From: Kribbella monticola
GTDB lineage: Bacteria > Actinomycetota > Actinomycetes > Propionibacteriales > Kribbellaceae
Assembly: GCF_003261635.1 (NCBI RefSeq)
Contig: NZ_QFXK01000091.1
Span: forward strand, 78,193-142,192
Reading direction: 5' to 3'
DNA length: 64,000 bases
Both the position numbers and the translations under genes were made by a program. Each line of letters begins with the position of its first letter. Within the stretch, counting starts at the first letter, position 1. Positions 42,276 through 49,898 of the stretch are shown piece after piece. The notes under the pieces were generated by a model. It was not told the DNA's origin. It saw only the letters and a program-made list of their open reading frames with translations, and did no database searches.

Positions 42276-43139
42276 CTACGGCAGGATGCGGCTCAGGAAG
42301 TTGTCGATCAGGGTGGCGATCTTGGGGGCGTGGGTTTCCAGGGCGAAGTGGCCGGTGGGGAGGAGGTGGATTTCGGCGGCGGGGAGGTCGCGTTGGAAGG
42401 CCTTGGCGCCGGCGGGCGGGAAGATCTCGTCGTTCTCGCCCCAGACGGCGAGCAGCGGGACCTGGCTGGTGCGGAAGTACTCCTGGAACTTCGGGTACAG
42501 CGCGAAGTTCGTCAGATAGGTCCGGGTCAGGTCCACCTGCACCTGATCGGCGCCCGGCCGGCTCAGCAGGGAGAGGTCGTGTTGCCAGGCGTCCGGGCTG
42601 AGCAGCGTCTGGTCCGGCACCCCGTGCTGGTACTGCCACTTCACCATCGCCTCGCTGTGCATCCGGCCCACCGTGGCAGCATTCTCGGGCGTCGGATCGG
42701 CGTCGTAGGCAACGATGTCCGCCCACATCTCCTCGACGATGCCGTCCTCGTACGCGTTCCCGTTCTGCGTGATGATCGCCGTGATCCGCTCCGGATGTGC
42801 CAGTGCCATCCGCCACCCGATCGGCGCGCCGTAGTCCTGCACATACAGCCCGTACGCCGTGAGACCGAGCTTCTCGGTGAAGGCGGTCGTGATCTCCGCG
42901 AGCGCGGCGAAGCTGTAGTCGAAAGCATCTGCCGGCGGCATCGCCGAATAGCCGAAGCCCAGGTGGTCGGGCGCGATCAGGTGGTACTTGTCCGCCAGCT
43001 TCGGGATCAGGTCGCGGAACATGTGCGAGCTGGTCGGAAACCCGTGCAACAGCAGCAGCACCGGCGCTTCCGCGGGTCCTGCCTCCCGGTAGAAGATCTC
43101 GTGCCCCTCGACCTCGACGGTCCGGTGGTGAACGGTCAT
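42276..43139 (-). CDS. Alpha/beta hydrolase with Asp nucleophile (haloalkane dehalogenase/epoxide hydrolase-like)
   Basis: A 287-residue hydrolase. The oxyanion region is LLLLHGFPTSSHMFRDLIP. The nucleophile elbow reads YVQDYGAPIGW, so Asp replaces Ser as in dehalogenases and epoxide hydrolases. The acid is probably in WGENDEIFPPAG, and the His lies in LPTGHFALETH. ATG at 43139 with AAGGGG. It is divergent from a CGNR zinc-finger regulator that probably controls it. Confidence 0.87.
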   Translation of the reverse strand: MTVHHRTVEVEGHEIFYREAGPAEAPVLLLLHGFPTSSHMFRDLIPKLADKYHLIAPDHLGFGYSAMPPADAFDYSFAALAEITTAFTEKLGLTAYGLYVQDYGAPIGWRMALAHPERITAIITQNGNAYEDGIVEEMWADIVAYDADPTPENAATVGRMHSEAMVKWQYQHGVPDQTLLSPDAWQHDLSLLSRPGADQVQVDLTRTYLTNFALYPKFQEYFRTSQVPLLAVWGENDEIFPPAGAKAFQRDLPAAEIHLLPTGHFALETHAPKIATLIDNFLSRILP

Positions 43140-43183
43140 CGCTAACCCCTTCAACGGATTTATCTGGTTACGCCGAACAGCAA

Positions 43184-43198
43184 ACACCGCGCCGGTGT
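43184..43198. promoter_or_regulatory. Palindrome between hydrolase and CGNR genes
   Basis: ACACCG-CGC-CGGTGT is a perfect inverted repeat. It abuts a TAACCT -10-like box (43198-43203) that ends 6 bases before the CGNR ATG, so the palindrome could act as an operator for a leaderless CGNR message and the divergent hydrolase. Confidence 0.45.
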
Positions 43199-43209
43199 AA
43201 CCTGTCAAC

Positions 43210-43686
43210 ATGTCCAATATGGTTAGGTCCGACGATGAGCTGTTGCTGGAGCTGCTCAACTCGGCGCCGATCGTCGACGGGGTGCCGACCGACGCGCTGC
43301 GGGGGTCCGGGGCGAGCGGCTGGTTGCGCGAGCGCGGCATCCCGGGGCCGGCGGCGGCTGCGCGCGAAGTACGGGATGCCGTTGCCGACGTAGTACGGGG
43401 CGAGGTATCGGCTGCGAGTCTGGGGAGGTTCTTGCGGGATGTGCGGCAGGTGCCGGTGGTGTCAGCCGATGGCGTGCGGTGGCGGCTCGAGGGTGCGCGA
43501 TTCCCCGCAAGAGCCGTGCTGGCGTGGGCTGAGGTGAAGGACAGGTTGCGGCCGTGTGAGAACGACGCGGAATGCCGGTTGTTCCTGATCGACCGCAGTA
43601 AGGCGAATGTTCGTCGCTGGTGCTCGATGTCGACCTGTGGCAACCGGCTCAAAGCCCGCCGCCACCAGGCCCGCCTGCACGACTAG
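43210..43686 (+). CDS. CGNR zinc-finger domain protein (putative regulator)
   Basis: A 158-residue protein. The N-terminal ~110 residues are the ABATE-like stress-response domain. The C-terminus is the CGNR zinc finger: RPCENDAECRLFLIDRSK followed by WCSMSTCGNRLKARRHQAR. Such proteins are DNA-binding regulators of nearby catabolic genes, here the divergent hydrolase. An in-frame ATG at 43219 is an alternative start. Its stop overlaps the convergent terC gene by 4 bases. Confidence 0.87.
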   Translation: MSNMVRSDDELLLELLNSAPIVDGVPTDALRGSGASGWLRERGIPGPAAAAREVRDAVADVVRGEVSAASLGRFLRDVRQVPVVSADGVRWRLEGARFPARAVLAWAEVKDRLRPCENDAECRLFLIDRSKANVRRWCSMSTCGNRLKARRHQARLHD

Positions 43687-44891
43687 TGCGTATGTGGCGT
43701 TCCTGCGGCGGCGGCTTCGGCTTCGTGGCTGGCGGAGGCGCGGCGGCAGAGTTCGAGGAGTTCGGGCTCGTTCTTGACGATCTGCTTGGCCTTGGGGCCG
43801 AGGGCGATGATGTGGTCGCGGGAGTCCAGGAGCCGGCGGTAGATCCGTTCCCGCTCGGCCGGATCGTCGGTGTACTCGGCGTCGAGGTAGGCGGTCGCGT
43901 CCCGGCGTACGTTGGCCATCGCGGTCTGGGTGCGGCCGCGGGTGCTGAACAGCGACCCGAAGATCGTGATCAGCAGCACGACCAGGATGACCACCAGGGA
44001 CAGTCCGGTGGTGATCTCGACGACCTCGATCGGTTCGCCGTCGTTGACGAACGGCAGGTTGTTCTCGTGCAGCGCGTGCAGGATCAGCTTGGTGCCGATG
44101 AACGCCAGGATCGCGGCCAGCCCGTAGGACAGGTAGATCAGCCGGTCCAGCAGACCGTCGAGCAGGAAGTACAGCTGGCGCAGGCCGAGCAGGCTGAACG
44201 CGGTCGCGCTGAACACCACGAAGACGTTCTGGGTGAGTCCGAAGATCGCCGGGATCGAGTCCAGCGCGAACATCAGGTCGGTGCCCCCGATGGCCACCAT
44301 CACCAGCAGCATCGGGGTCATCACCCGGCGGCCGTCGAGCCGGGTGAACAGCCGGTCGCCGTCGTAGCCGTCGGTGGTCCGGAACAGCCGGCGGGCGAGC
44401 CGGACGATGATGTTCTGGGCTGAGTGGGACTCCTCGGTCTGCGGCCGGAACATGTTGCCGGCGGTGACCAGCAGCGCCAGCCCGAACAGGTAGAAGACCC
44501 AGGCGAACTGGTTGATCAGCGCCGAGCCGAGCAGGATGAACGCCGTCCGGGCGATCAGCGAGATGACGATGCCGACCAGCAGCACCTTCTGCTGGTTCTC
44601 CCGCGGCACCCGGAAGCTGCCCATGATGATCAGGAACACGAACAGGTTGTCGACCGACAACGCCTTCTCGGTGACGTACCCGGCGAAGTACTCCGAACCC
44701 ATCGAGCTGCCGCCGAGTGCCAGCGTCCCGACGCCGAACAGGAGCGCGATCCCGACGTACAGGGCGGACCAGACGGCTGCCTCCCGGGTGGTCGGGACGT
44801 GCGCGCTGCGGACATGGAAGACGTAGTCGAACACCAGCAGGGCCAGGATCGCCGCGACCGTGAGGATCCAGGCCAGCGGGGAAACGGTCAT
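43683..44891 (-). CDS. TerC-family integral membrane protein (Alx-like)
   Basis: A 402-residue protein with about nine membrane helices. Family motifs are VTEKALSVDNLFVFLIIMGSF and GGTDLMFALDSIPAIFGLT, with the intramembrane Asp residues characteristic of TerC/Alx metal exporters. The family is tied to Mn2+ efflux and metalation of exported enzymes, or tellurite resistance. The ATG at 44891 is preferred over an in-frame start at 44936. A basic/acidic C-tail (~325-402) follows the last helix. Confidence 0.92.
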   Translation of the reverse strand: MTVSPLAWILTVAAILALLVFDYVFHVRSAHVPTTREAAVWSALYVGIALLFGVGTLALGGSSMGSEYFAGYVTEKALSVDNLFVFLIIMGSFRVPRENQQKVLLVGIVISLIARTAFILLGSALINQFAWVFYLFGLALLVTAGNMFRPQTEESHSAQNIIVRLARRLFRTTDGYDGDRLFTRLDGRRVMTPMLLVMVAIGGTDLMFALDSIPAIFGLTQNVFVVFSATAFSLLGLRQLYFLLDGLLDRLIYLSYGLAAILAFIGTKLILHALHENNLPFVNDGEPIEVVEITTGLSLVVILVVLLITIFGSLFSTRGRTQTAMANVRRDATAYLDAEYTDDPAERERIYRRLLDSRDHIIALGPKAKQIVKNEPELLELCRRASASHEAEAAAAGTPHTH

Positions 44892-44990
44892 CGTCGAGGT
44901 TCCGATCACGAGGGGCCTGGGACGGTCACCAGCCAATCATGTGTGGACCCCGGCTGAAGACACCTGTAAGAAATTGCCCAAACTGCATCT

Positions 44991-45018
44991 TTGCACTTTC
45001 GGCAAGTTTTGCTACGGT
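44991..45018 (+). promoter_or_regulatory. Promoter of the TetR gene (leaderless)
   Basis: TTGCAC (44991-44996) and TACGGT (45013-45018) are spaced by 16 bases, and the -10 box ends 7 bases before the ATG at 45026. No Shine-Dalgarno is present. AAnTTGCC and GGCAAnTT arms (44972-44978 and 45001-45007) flank the -35 box and may form the repressor's own operator. Confidence 0.5.
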
Positions 45019-45025
45019 CGTGTGC

Positions 45026-45640
45026 ATGGACGGTTTGCGGGAGCAGAAGAAGCGGGAGACCAGGATCGCGCTGAGCTGGGCGGCGATCCGGTTGACGGTG
45101 GAGCGCGGGTATCAGAATGTCCGGGTCGAGGACATCGCCGCCGAGGCCGGTGTCTCGCTGCGGACCTTCCGGAACTACTTCTCGAACAAGGCGGAGGCGA
45201 TCGCCGCCCGGCAGGTCGACCGGATCACCCGGATCGCCGACGGGCTCCGGGCCCGGCCGGCCGACGAGCCGCTGTGGGTGGCGATCCGGGCAGCGGTCGA
45301 GGAGAACTACCAGCTCGGCCAGCCCGAGCAGGGGAGCGCGCTGCCGCCCGATGAGCAATGGCTGGCCGGCGTGCGGTTGATGGGGACCGAGCCGGCCCTG
45401 CGCGGCGAGTTGGCGAAAGCGCACGCACAGGTGCAGGAGGAGTTCGCCAAGGCGGTCGCCGACCGCACCGGAACCACCGGCCTGTATCCACGGCTCGTCG
45501 CGGCCGCGTTCAGCGCTGCCATCGCAACGGTGTCGGAGGAATGGCAACGCGCCGATCCGCCGAGGCCGCTGACCGAACTACTCCAAGAAGCTCTCGACCT
45601 GCTGACCACCGGCTTCCCGGAGCCCCGGCCGACAGCCTGA
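45026..45640 (+). CDS. TetR-family transcriptional regulator
   Basis: A 204-residue repressor. The helix-turn-helix lies at ~12-58 (VRVEDIAAEAGVSLRTFRNYFSNKAEAI), followed by an all-helical ligand domain. The ATG at 45026 follows a leaderless-type promoter. It is followed by an FAD monooxygenase on the same strand (78 bases), its likely target. Confidence 0.93.
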   Translation: MDGLREQKKRETRIALSWAAIRLTVERGYQNVRVEDIAAEAGVSLRTFRNYFSNKAEAIAARQVDRITRIADGLRARPADEPLWVAIRAAVEENYQLGQPEQGSALPPDEQWLAGVRLMGTEPALRGELAKAHAQVQEEFAKAVADRTGTTGLYPRLVAAAFSAAIATVSEEWQRADPPRPLTELLQEALDLLTTGFPEPRPTA

Positions 45641-45718
45641 AGTCCAGCACCACCAGCCTCCCCGGGCCGTCCCCGGGGCGGTCGGTCACGCCCAAAACCA
45701 GTGGAAGAAGGACCGATC

Positions 45719-47275
45719 ATGGAACAAGTCGTCATCGCGGGTGCCGGACCGAACGGCCTGATGCTCGCCAGTGAACTCAAGTTGGCCGGCGTCAGCGCGA
45801 TCGTGCTGGAGCGGCTGCCGGAACGCAGTACGGTGCCGCGGGCCAACGGTCTGGTCGGCCAGGTCGTCCGGATGCTCGACCGGCGAGGCCTGTACGAAAG
45901 GCTGAACCCGGGCCAGCCGGTGCCCACGCCCCGGTTCGTGTTCGGCGCCCTGCCCTTGGATCTGAGTCAACTCGCCGACAATCCGCTCTACCTCTTGCAG
46001 GCTCCCCAGGCCCGGATCGAGCAGGTCCTCCAGGAGCGCGCGCTGGAACTGGGAGTCGAGATCCGCCGCGGTCACGAACTCGCCGGCTTCACCCAAGATG
46101 CCGAGGCGGTCCGCATCCAGATCGACGGCCCGGACGGCTCGTACGAACTCACCTCCCGCTATCTGGTCGGCGCCGACGGCGGCCACAGCCTCACCCGCAA
46201 GCTCGCGGGCATCGACTTCCCGGGCGTCACACACGACGACACGGTCTCCCGTACTGCGCATGCCATGGTCGCGGCCGAGCTCATCGACCCCCTCACCGGT
46301 GGGCTGAGCATCCCCGGCTACGGCAAGATTCCGCCGTTCATGCATCACCGCACCGAGCGCGGTGTCTTCGTCTACGCGCCCTTCCCGAGCGGTCCGCCGC
46401 TGGTCAGTACTGCGGAACGGGGTGGAGCGCCGTCGACCGGCCCGGTGACGTTGGCCGAAGTACAGGAGAGCGCCGAGCGAGTTCTCGGCGTCGGGCTGGA
46501 GCTCAGTCCGCCGGAAGGCGAGGGTCCGCATCAGTTGCGGCGGGTCGAAGGTGGAAACAGCCGGTTGGCCGATCGGTTCCGTGAGGGCCGGGTGCTGTTG
46601 GTCGGCGACGCCGCGCACGTGCATTCGGCGATCGGTGGGCCGGGACTCAACCTTGGTCTGCAGGACACGATCAACCTCGGCTGGAAGCTGGCCGCCGAAC
46701 TCCAGGGCTGGGCGCCTGACGGCCTGCTCGACAGCTACGAGTCCGAGCGGCGGCCCGTCGGCGAGCGAGTGGTCATGCATACCCAGGCGCAGAGCGCATT
46801 GATTGCCCCAGGCAAAGAAGTGACGGCATTGCGGCAGTTGATGACGGAACTGCTCGACAATCCCGCCAACGTCCAGCACCTCGCTGACCTGATGTCAGGG
46901 GCGGACATCCGGTACGGCGACGGTGCAGGCCATCCGCTGGTCGGCCGCTGGGCGCCGGATCTGGTGATCTCGGAGGATTCCGGCCGCTCGAGCCGGCTGG
47001 CCGAGTTGACCCGCAGTGCCCGGCCGTTGCTGATCGACCTCACCGAGAACGCGGGTTTCGCGGAGCTGCTGGCCGAGGTGGACCGGATCGAGGTCATTTC
47101 CGGCCGCGGGGCGATTCCCGGGCAGCCGGTGGCGTTGCTGATCAGGCCGGACGGGTATGTGGCCTGGGCTGCCGACGTCGACGGACGGGTCGAGCGCGAG
47201 GCGCTTGAGGATGCGCTCGCGCGCTGGTTCGCAGTACGGGTTCAGCCGCGGCCTTTGACCAAGGCGACCAGGTAA
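45719..47275 (+). CDS. FAD-dependent aromatic monooxygenase (PHBH/RdmE type)
   Basis: A 518-residue class A flavoprotein monooxygenase. Rossmann motif VVIAGAGPNGLMLASELK, DG motif YLVGADGGHSLTRK, and GD motif RVLLVGDAAHVHSAIGGPGLNLGLQD; a thioredoxin-like C-terminal domain (~400-518). It hydroxylates aromatic compounds, e.g. polyketide tailoring or rifampicin/anthracycline-type drugs. Start ATG 45719 with GAAGGA upstream. Controlled probably by the upstream TetR. Overlaps the convergent XRE gene by 34 bases. Confidence 0.9.
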   Translation: MEQVVIAGAGPNGLMLASELKLAGVSAIVLERLPERSTVPRANGLVGQVVRMLDRRGLYERLNPGQPVPTPRFVFGALPLDLSQLADNPLYLLQAPQARIEQVLQERALELGVEIRRGHELAGFTQDAEAVRIQIDGPDGSYELTSRYLVGADGGHSLTRKLAGIDFPGVTHDDTVSRTAHAMVAAELIDPLTGGLSIPGYGKIPPFMHHRTERGVFVYAPFPSGPPLVSTAERGGAPSTGPVTLAEVQESAERVLGVGLELSPPEGEGPHQLRRVEGGNSRLADRFREGRVLLVGDAAHVHSAIGGPGLNLGLQDTINLGWKLAAELQGWAPDGLLDSYESERRPVGERVVMHTQAQSALIAPGKEVTALRQLMTELLDNPANVQHLADLMSGADIRYGDGAGHPLVGRWAPDLVISEDSGRSSRLAELTRSARPLLIDLTENAGFAELLAEVDRIEVISGRGAIPGQPVALLIRPDGYVAWAADVDGRVEREALEDALARWFAVRVQPRPLTKATR

Positions 47276-47808
47276 CGGCAGTCCGCCGTACCGGGGTTCT
47301 CGAAGGTGGTCGGCGACGGTTGCCCGAGTTGGAGGCAGTCGCCGGCCGCCAGGTCGTGGACCAACGGGCCTTCGTGGAAGCGGAGGTGGCCGTCGAGAAC
47401 CCAGATCTGCTGGTATTTGAAGATGTAGGCGTCGGCCGGGTAGGAGACGGACGCGCCGGCCGGGAGTTCCACCTCGACCAGTTCGAGTGGGCCGTCGGTG
47501 GCGGGGGAGACAGCCCGGCGCCGGTAGCCGGTGGCCGGATCGGTCCACACGGGCTGGTCGGCGGCCCGCCGGAGCAGTTCGCCGGTGCCTTCCTCGGCTC
47601 GGGCGACCAGTTCGGACAGCGTCATACCGAGCGCGCCGGAGAGGCGGCCGAGCAGTACTGCGGTCGCCTGCGCCTCGCCGCGCTCGATCTTGCCGATCAT
47701 CGCGCGGGAGACGCCGGATCGCTCGGCGAGGGCGTTCACCGACAGGTCGAGCGCGACGCGGGCCTGCTGGACGGCGGACGCGAGCGAGGCGGACAGCGGA
47801 TCTTCCAT
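47242..47808 (-). CDS. XRE-family regulator with cupin domain
   Basis: A 188-residue regulator. The N-terminal HTH (~10-65) reads VNALAERSGVSRAMIGKIERGEAQATAV, and the C-terminal cupin (~105-185) includes DAYIFKYQQIWVLDGHLRFHEG. The start at 47808 is 7 bases from a TATAGT box, so the message is likely leaderless. It is divergent from a phosphinothricin-acetyltransferase-like gene, with 39 bases between start codons. It probably senses a small polar ligand and regulates that gene and itself. Confidence 0.9.
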   Translation of the reverse strand: MEDPLSASLASAVQQARVALDLSVNALAERSGVSRAMIGKIERGEAQATAVLLGRLSGALGMTLSELVARAEEGTGELLRRAADQPVWTDPATGYRRRAVSPATDGPLELVEVELPAGASVSYPADAYIFKYQQIWVLDGHLRFHEGPLVHDLAAGDCLQLGQPSPTTFENPGTADCRYLVALVKGRG

Positions 47809-47810
47809 GC

Positions 47811-47841
47811 TTGCCACTATAGCGGCATGTATGGCTACTAT
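47811..47841. promoter_or_regulatory. Overlapping divergent promoters, both leaderless
   Basis: Rightward: TTGCCA (47811-47816) and TACTAT (47836-47841), the latter ending 6 bases before the GNAT ATG. Leftward: TATAGT read at 47821-47816, ending 7 bases before the XRE ATG. The two promoters occupy the same 39 bases, so RNA polymerase or a repressor on one excludes the other. Confidence 0.5.
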
Positions 47842-47847
47842 CGTGAC

Positions 47848-48375
47848 ATGCAGACTTTGCTGATCAGGGATGCAACGGAGCTGGACGCCGAAGCTTGTGC
47901 CGCGATCTACCGGCCGTATGTGCTCGAGACCGCGATCACCTTCGAGATCGAACCGCCGACGGCGGCCGAGATGGCGGAGCGGATCGCCCGGTCGCGCGAG
48001 ACCCACGCGTGGCTGGTGCTCGAGGACAACGGGCGGGTCGTCGGGTACGCGTACGGGAATCCGATGAAGCCGCGGGCGGCGTACCGATGGTCCTGCGAGG
48101 TGAGCATCTATCTGGAGCTCGGCCGGCGGCGGACCGGCGGCGGACGGGCCTTGTACGAAGCGTTGTTCGAGCGGCTCACCGAGCGCGGCTACCGGACCGC
48201 CGTCGCAGGGATGACGCTGCCGAACGACGCGAGTGTGGGGCTGCACGCCGCGCTCGGCTTCGAGCCGGTCGGCACCTACCGCAACATCGGCTGGAAACTC
48301 GACGGCTGGCACGACGTCGCCTGGACCCAACGCACCCTGGCGACCTCACCCAACCCGCCGTCGGAACCGCGCTGA
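47848..48375 (+). CDS. GNAT acetyltransferase, phosphinothricin/methionine sulfoximine type
   Basis: A 175-residue acetyltransferase of the PAT/Bar family. It has IYRPYVLETAITFEIEPP, GYAYGNPMKPRAAYRWSCEVSIYL, RRRTGGGRALYEALFERL (acetyl-CoA loop) and HAALGFEPVGTYRNIGWK. Family members N-acetylate phosphinothricin or methionine sulfoximine/sulfone. An alternative ATG at 47827 would add MYGYYRD but lies inside the promoter. Divergent from an XRE-cupin regulator. Confidence 0.92.
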   Translation: MQTLLIRDATELDAEACAAIYRPYVLETAITFEIEPPTAAEMAERIARSRETHAWLVLEDNGRVVGYAYGNPMKPRAAYRWSCEVSIYLELGRRRTGGGRALYEALFERLTERGYRTAVAGMTLPNDASVGLHAALGFEPVGTYRNIGWKLDGWHDVAWTQRTLATSPNPPSEPR

Positions 48376-48458
48376 GGCCGGCCCGCCGGCACTTCGCCGT
48401 ACTGCGCTGACCTCAGTCCGCCTGTACGGCGTGGAGCAAAACCCGTCTGTACTGCGGA

Positions 48459-49415
48459 CTACGGGTTGAGGCCGTGTTCGCGGAGCCAGGGCTCGGGGTC
48501 GATCGGGTCGCCGCCGCCGGGCAGGACCTCGAAGTGCACGTGCGGCCCGGTCGTGTTACCGGTGACGCCGATCGCGCCGACCTGGTCGCCGGCCGCGACG
48601 CTGTCGCCGACAGACACGGTGAACTCGGACATGTGGCTGTACGACGTGACGGTGCCGTCGGCATGGCGGACCTTCACCTGCCGGCCGTAGGCGCCCTCGA
48701 AGTCGGCCTGGATCACCTCGCCGGCCATCACCGAGACGATCGGCGTACCGATCGGAGCGGCGAAGTCGAGGCCGGTGTGGTTGTGCGCCCAGCGTCCGCC
48801 GCCTTGGCCGAAGCGAGCGGTCAAGTGGTAACCGGTGGTCGGCAGAACGACCTTCGGCGCGGCCGCGGCCTTCGCTGCAGCGGCTGCCTTCGCGGCGGCA
48901 GCGGCCTTGGCCTGAGCGGCGGCCTTGGCGACGGCCGCCTCCTTGGCTGCCTGGAGCGCGATCGCCCGGCGCGCGGTCAACGTTGCTGTCGCGCTGAGTT
49001 TCGCTGCCCGGGCTGCCGCGAGCTGGGCGGCCGAGCTCTTGGTGGCCGCCTCCAGTGAGAGGTCGAAGCGGGACAGGTCGCGCGAGGCGAGCTGACGACG
49101 CTCGATCCGGGCGGCGGTCATCGACTCCAGCGAAGGATTCACGCTGGAGCTGCTGGGTGCGGTGGTGGCGTTCGAGGTCGAGCTGATGCTGATCGCGCTG
49201 GTGCCGGCGGCTGCGGCGAGTGCCGCGGTCAGACCGACGAGCTGAACACCGCGCACGGTGTTCCGCCGGGTCAGGCGGTGCTTCGCCACCCGACGCGAGC
49301 CGGACGAACGGCGAGGTGTCGCGCGTTCTGCTTCCGACACGTCATGGTGAGGGGACACGAGAGCCTTCCAGAGTCGAGTGGCCGCCGGGGTCGTCCCGAG
49401 CGGCTCACCGACCAT
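48459..49415 (-). CDS. M23-family peptidoglycan endopeptidase
   Basis: A 318-residue secreted protein. A signal/anchor segment lies at ~55-75 (VRGVQLVGLTAALAAAAG), preceded by a long basic N-terminus. An Ala/Lys-rich coiled coil (~125-195) leads to the LytM-type zinc domain (~200-315): HNHTGLDFAAPIG carries the first ligands and TTGPHVHFEVLP the HxH motif. The active site looks complete, so it should cut cell-wall cross-bridges. No clear Shine-Dalgarno; the real start may be internal near residue 45 (VAKHRLTRR). Confidence 0.87.
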   Translation of the reverse strand: MVGEPLGTTPAATRLWKALVSPHHDVSEAERATPRRSSGSRRVAKHRLTRRNTVRGVQLVGLTAALAAAAGTSAISISSTSNATTAPSSSSVNPSLESMTAARIERRQLASRDLSRFDLSLEAATKSSAAQLAAARAAKLSATATLTARRAIALQAAKEAAVAKAAAQAKAAAAAKAAAAAKAAAAPKVVLPTTGYHLTARFGQGGGRWAHNHTGLDFAAPIGTPIVSVMAGEVIQADFEGAYGRQVKVRHADGTVTSYSHMSEFTVSVGDSVAAGDQVGAIGVTGNTTGPHVHFEVLPGGGDPIDPEPWLREHGLNP

Positions 49416-49614
49416 AACGATGAGATCACGAAGACCTCAAATGCGGACTGCGATCGAATCCCGGAATTCGGTGACTGTTCGTAGTGAAGATCCTCCGGTT
49501 CGTGGCGGCTCAGGCGTGAGCGCCGGCTCGGAATGGTTGAAAGTGGACGTGACCGGGATCACTCGCGTCGGACCGTTTCGGGACCCCTCGAAGCCGTTAT
49601 AGAGCGTCCAAATA

Positions 49615-49645
49615 TTGAGAGCTTTGTCTACTGACTTACTAATCT
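49615..49645 (+). promoter_or_regulatory. Candidate promoter of the sulfur operon
   Basis: TTGAGA (49615-49620) with TAATCT (49640-49645, 19-base spacer) or the overlapping TACTAA lies in the most AT-rich stretch of the region, 50 bases before the leader peptide ATG. A leftward TATAAC for the M23 gene is readable at ~49601-49596. Pattern only. Confidence 0.35.
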
Positions 49646-49694
49646 TTCGATGTCCTCCCATACTGGAAGTCGGCCCCAGAGGAAGGAGACGCAG

Positions 49695-49781
49695 ATGACA
49701 GGCCAGGCCCCCCGCGCGCTCGCCTACTACCGTCTCCACATCGATCTGCTGCGCGTCTCCAGCGCTCTGTGTCTGCTGTAG
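49695..49781 (+). CDS. Sulfur-operon leader peptide (28 residues)
   Basis: A short frame ATG 49695 to TAG 49781 with AAGGAG at 49683-49688. The C-terminal half reads RLHIDLLRVSSALCLL, matching the HxDLxRxSSAxC pattern of leader peptides known upstream of sulfur-uptake and cysteine genes in actinobacteria. The single Cys codon lies near the end, as expected for translation-dependent sensing of Cys-tRNA. The 117 bases to the next gene can fold into alternative hairpins. The first structural gene is an amino-acid ABC permease. Confidence 0.82.
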   Translation: MTGQAPRALAYYRLHIDLLRVSSALCLL

Positions 49782-49806
49782 CCGACTGAGCCCTACCGCT
49801 GTGTCC

Positions 49807-49825
49807 ACGACGGCCCGTCGGTCGT
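49807..49825 (+). promoter_or_regulatory. Alternative hairpins after the leader peptide
   Basis: CGACG-GCC-CGTCG (49808-49820) and ACGAC...GTCGT (49807-49811 with 49821-49825) are mutually exclusive stems in the leader-permease gap. A G+C-rich GGCGGCGGCGCC segment follows at ~49848. They could form an attenuator or sequester the permease ribosome site. No U tract is present, so any terminator would be atypical. Confidence 0.3.
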
Positions 49826-49898
49826 CTGCTGCGCCCTGCCCGCGTCTGGCGGCGGCGCCTGTTTGGCCTGCCTGACTCACCCCGCCCGGGAGAAGACT

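Noticed and set aside
44892..45025. A yybP-ykoY manganese riboswitch before terC
   Set aside because: TerC genes often have one, but I could not find the conserved paired GGGGAGUAG-type elements on the minus strand in this short gap.
38410..47275. A polyketide or antibiotic biosynthetic cluster (ABM protein, methyltransferases, RdmE-like monooxygenase)
   Set aside because: No synthase, carrier protein or NRPS gene is present, and the genes are in separate units on both strands.
49416..49694. A cyclic di-AMP (ydaO) riboswitch before the M23 peptidase
   Set aside because: Cell-wall hydrolase genes often carry it, but the conserved motif blocks are not recognisable on the minus strand; only weak promoter-like boxes are visible.
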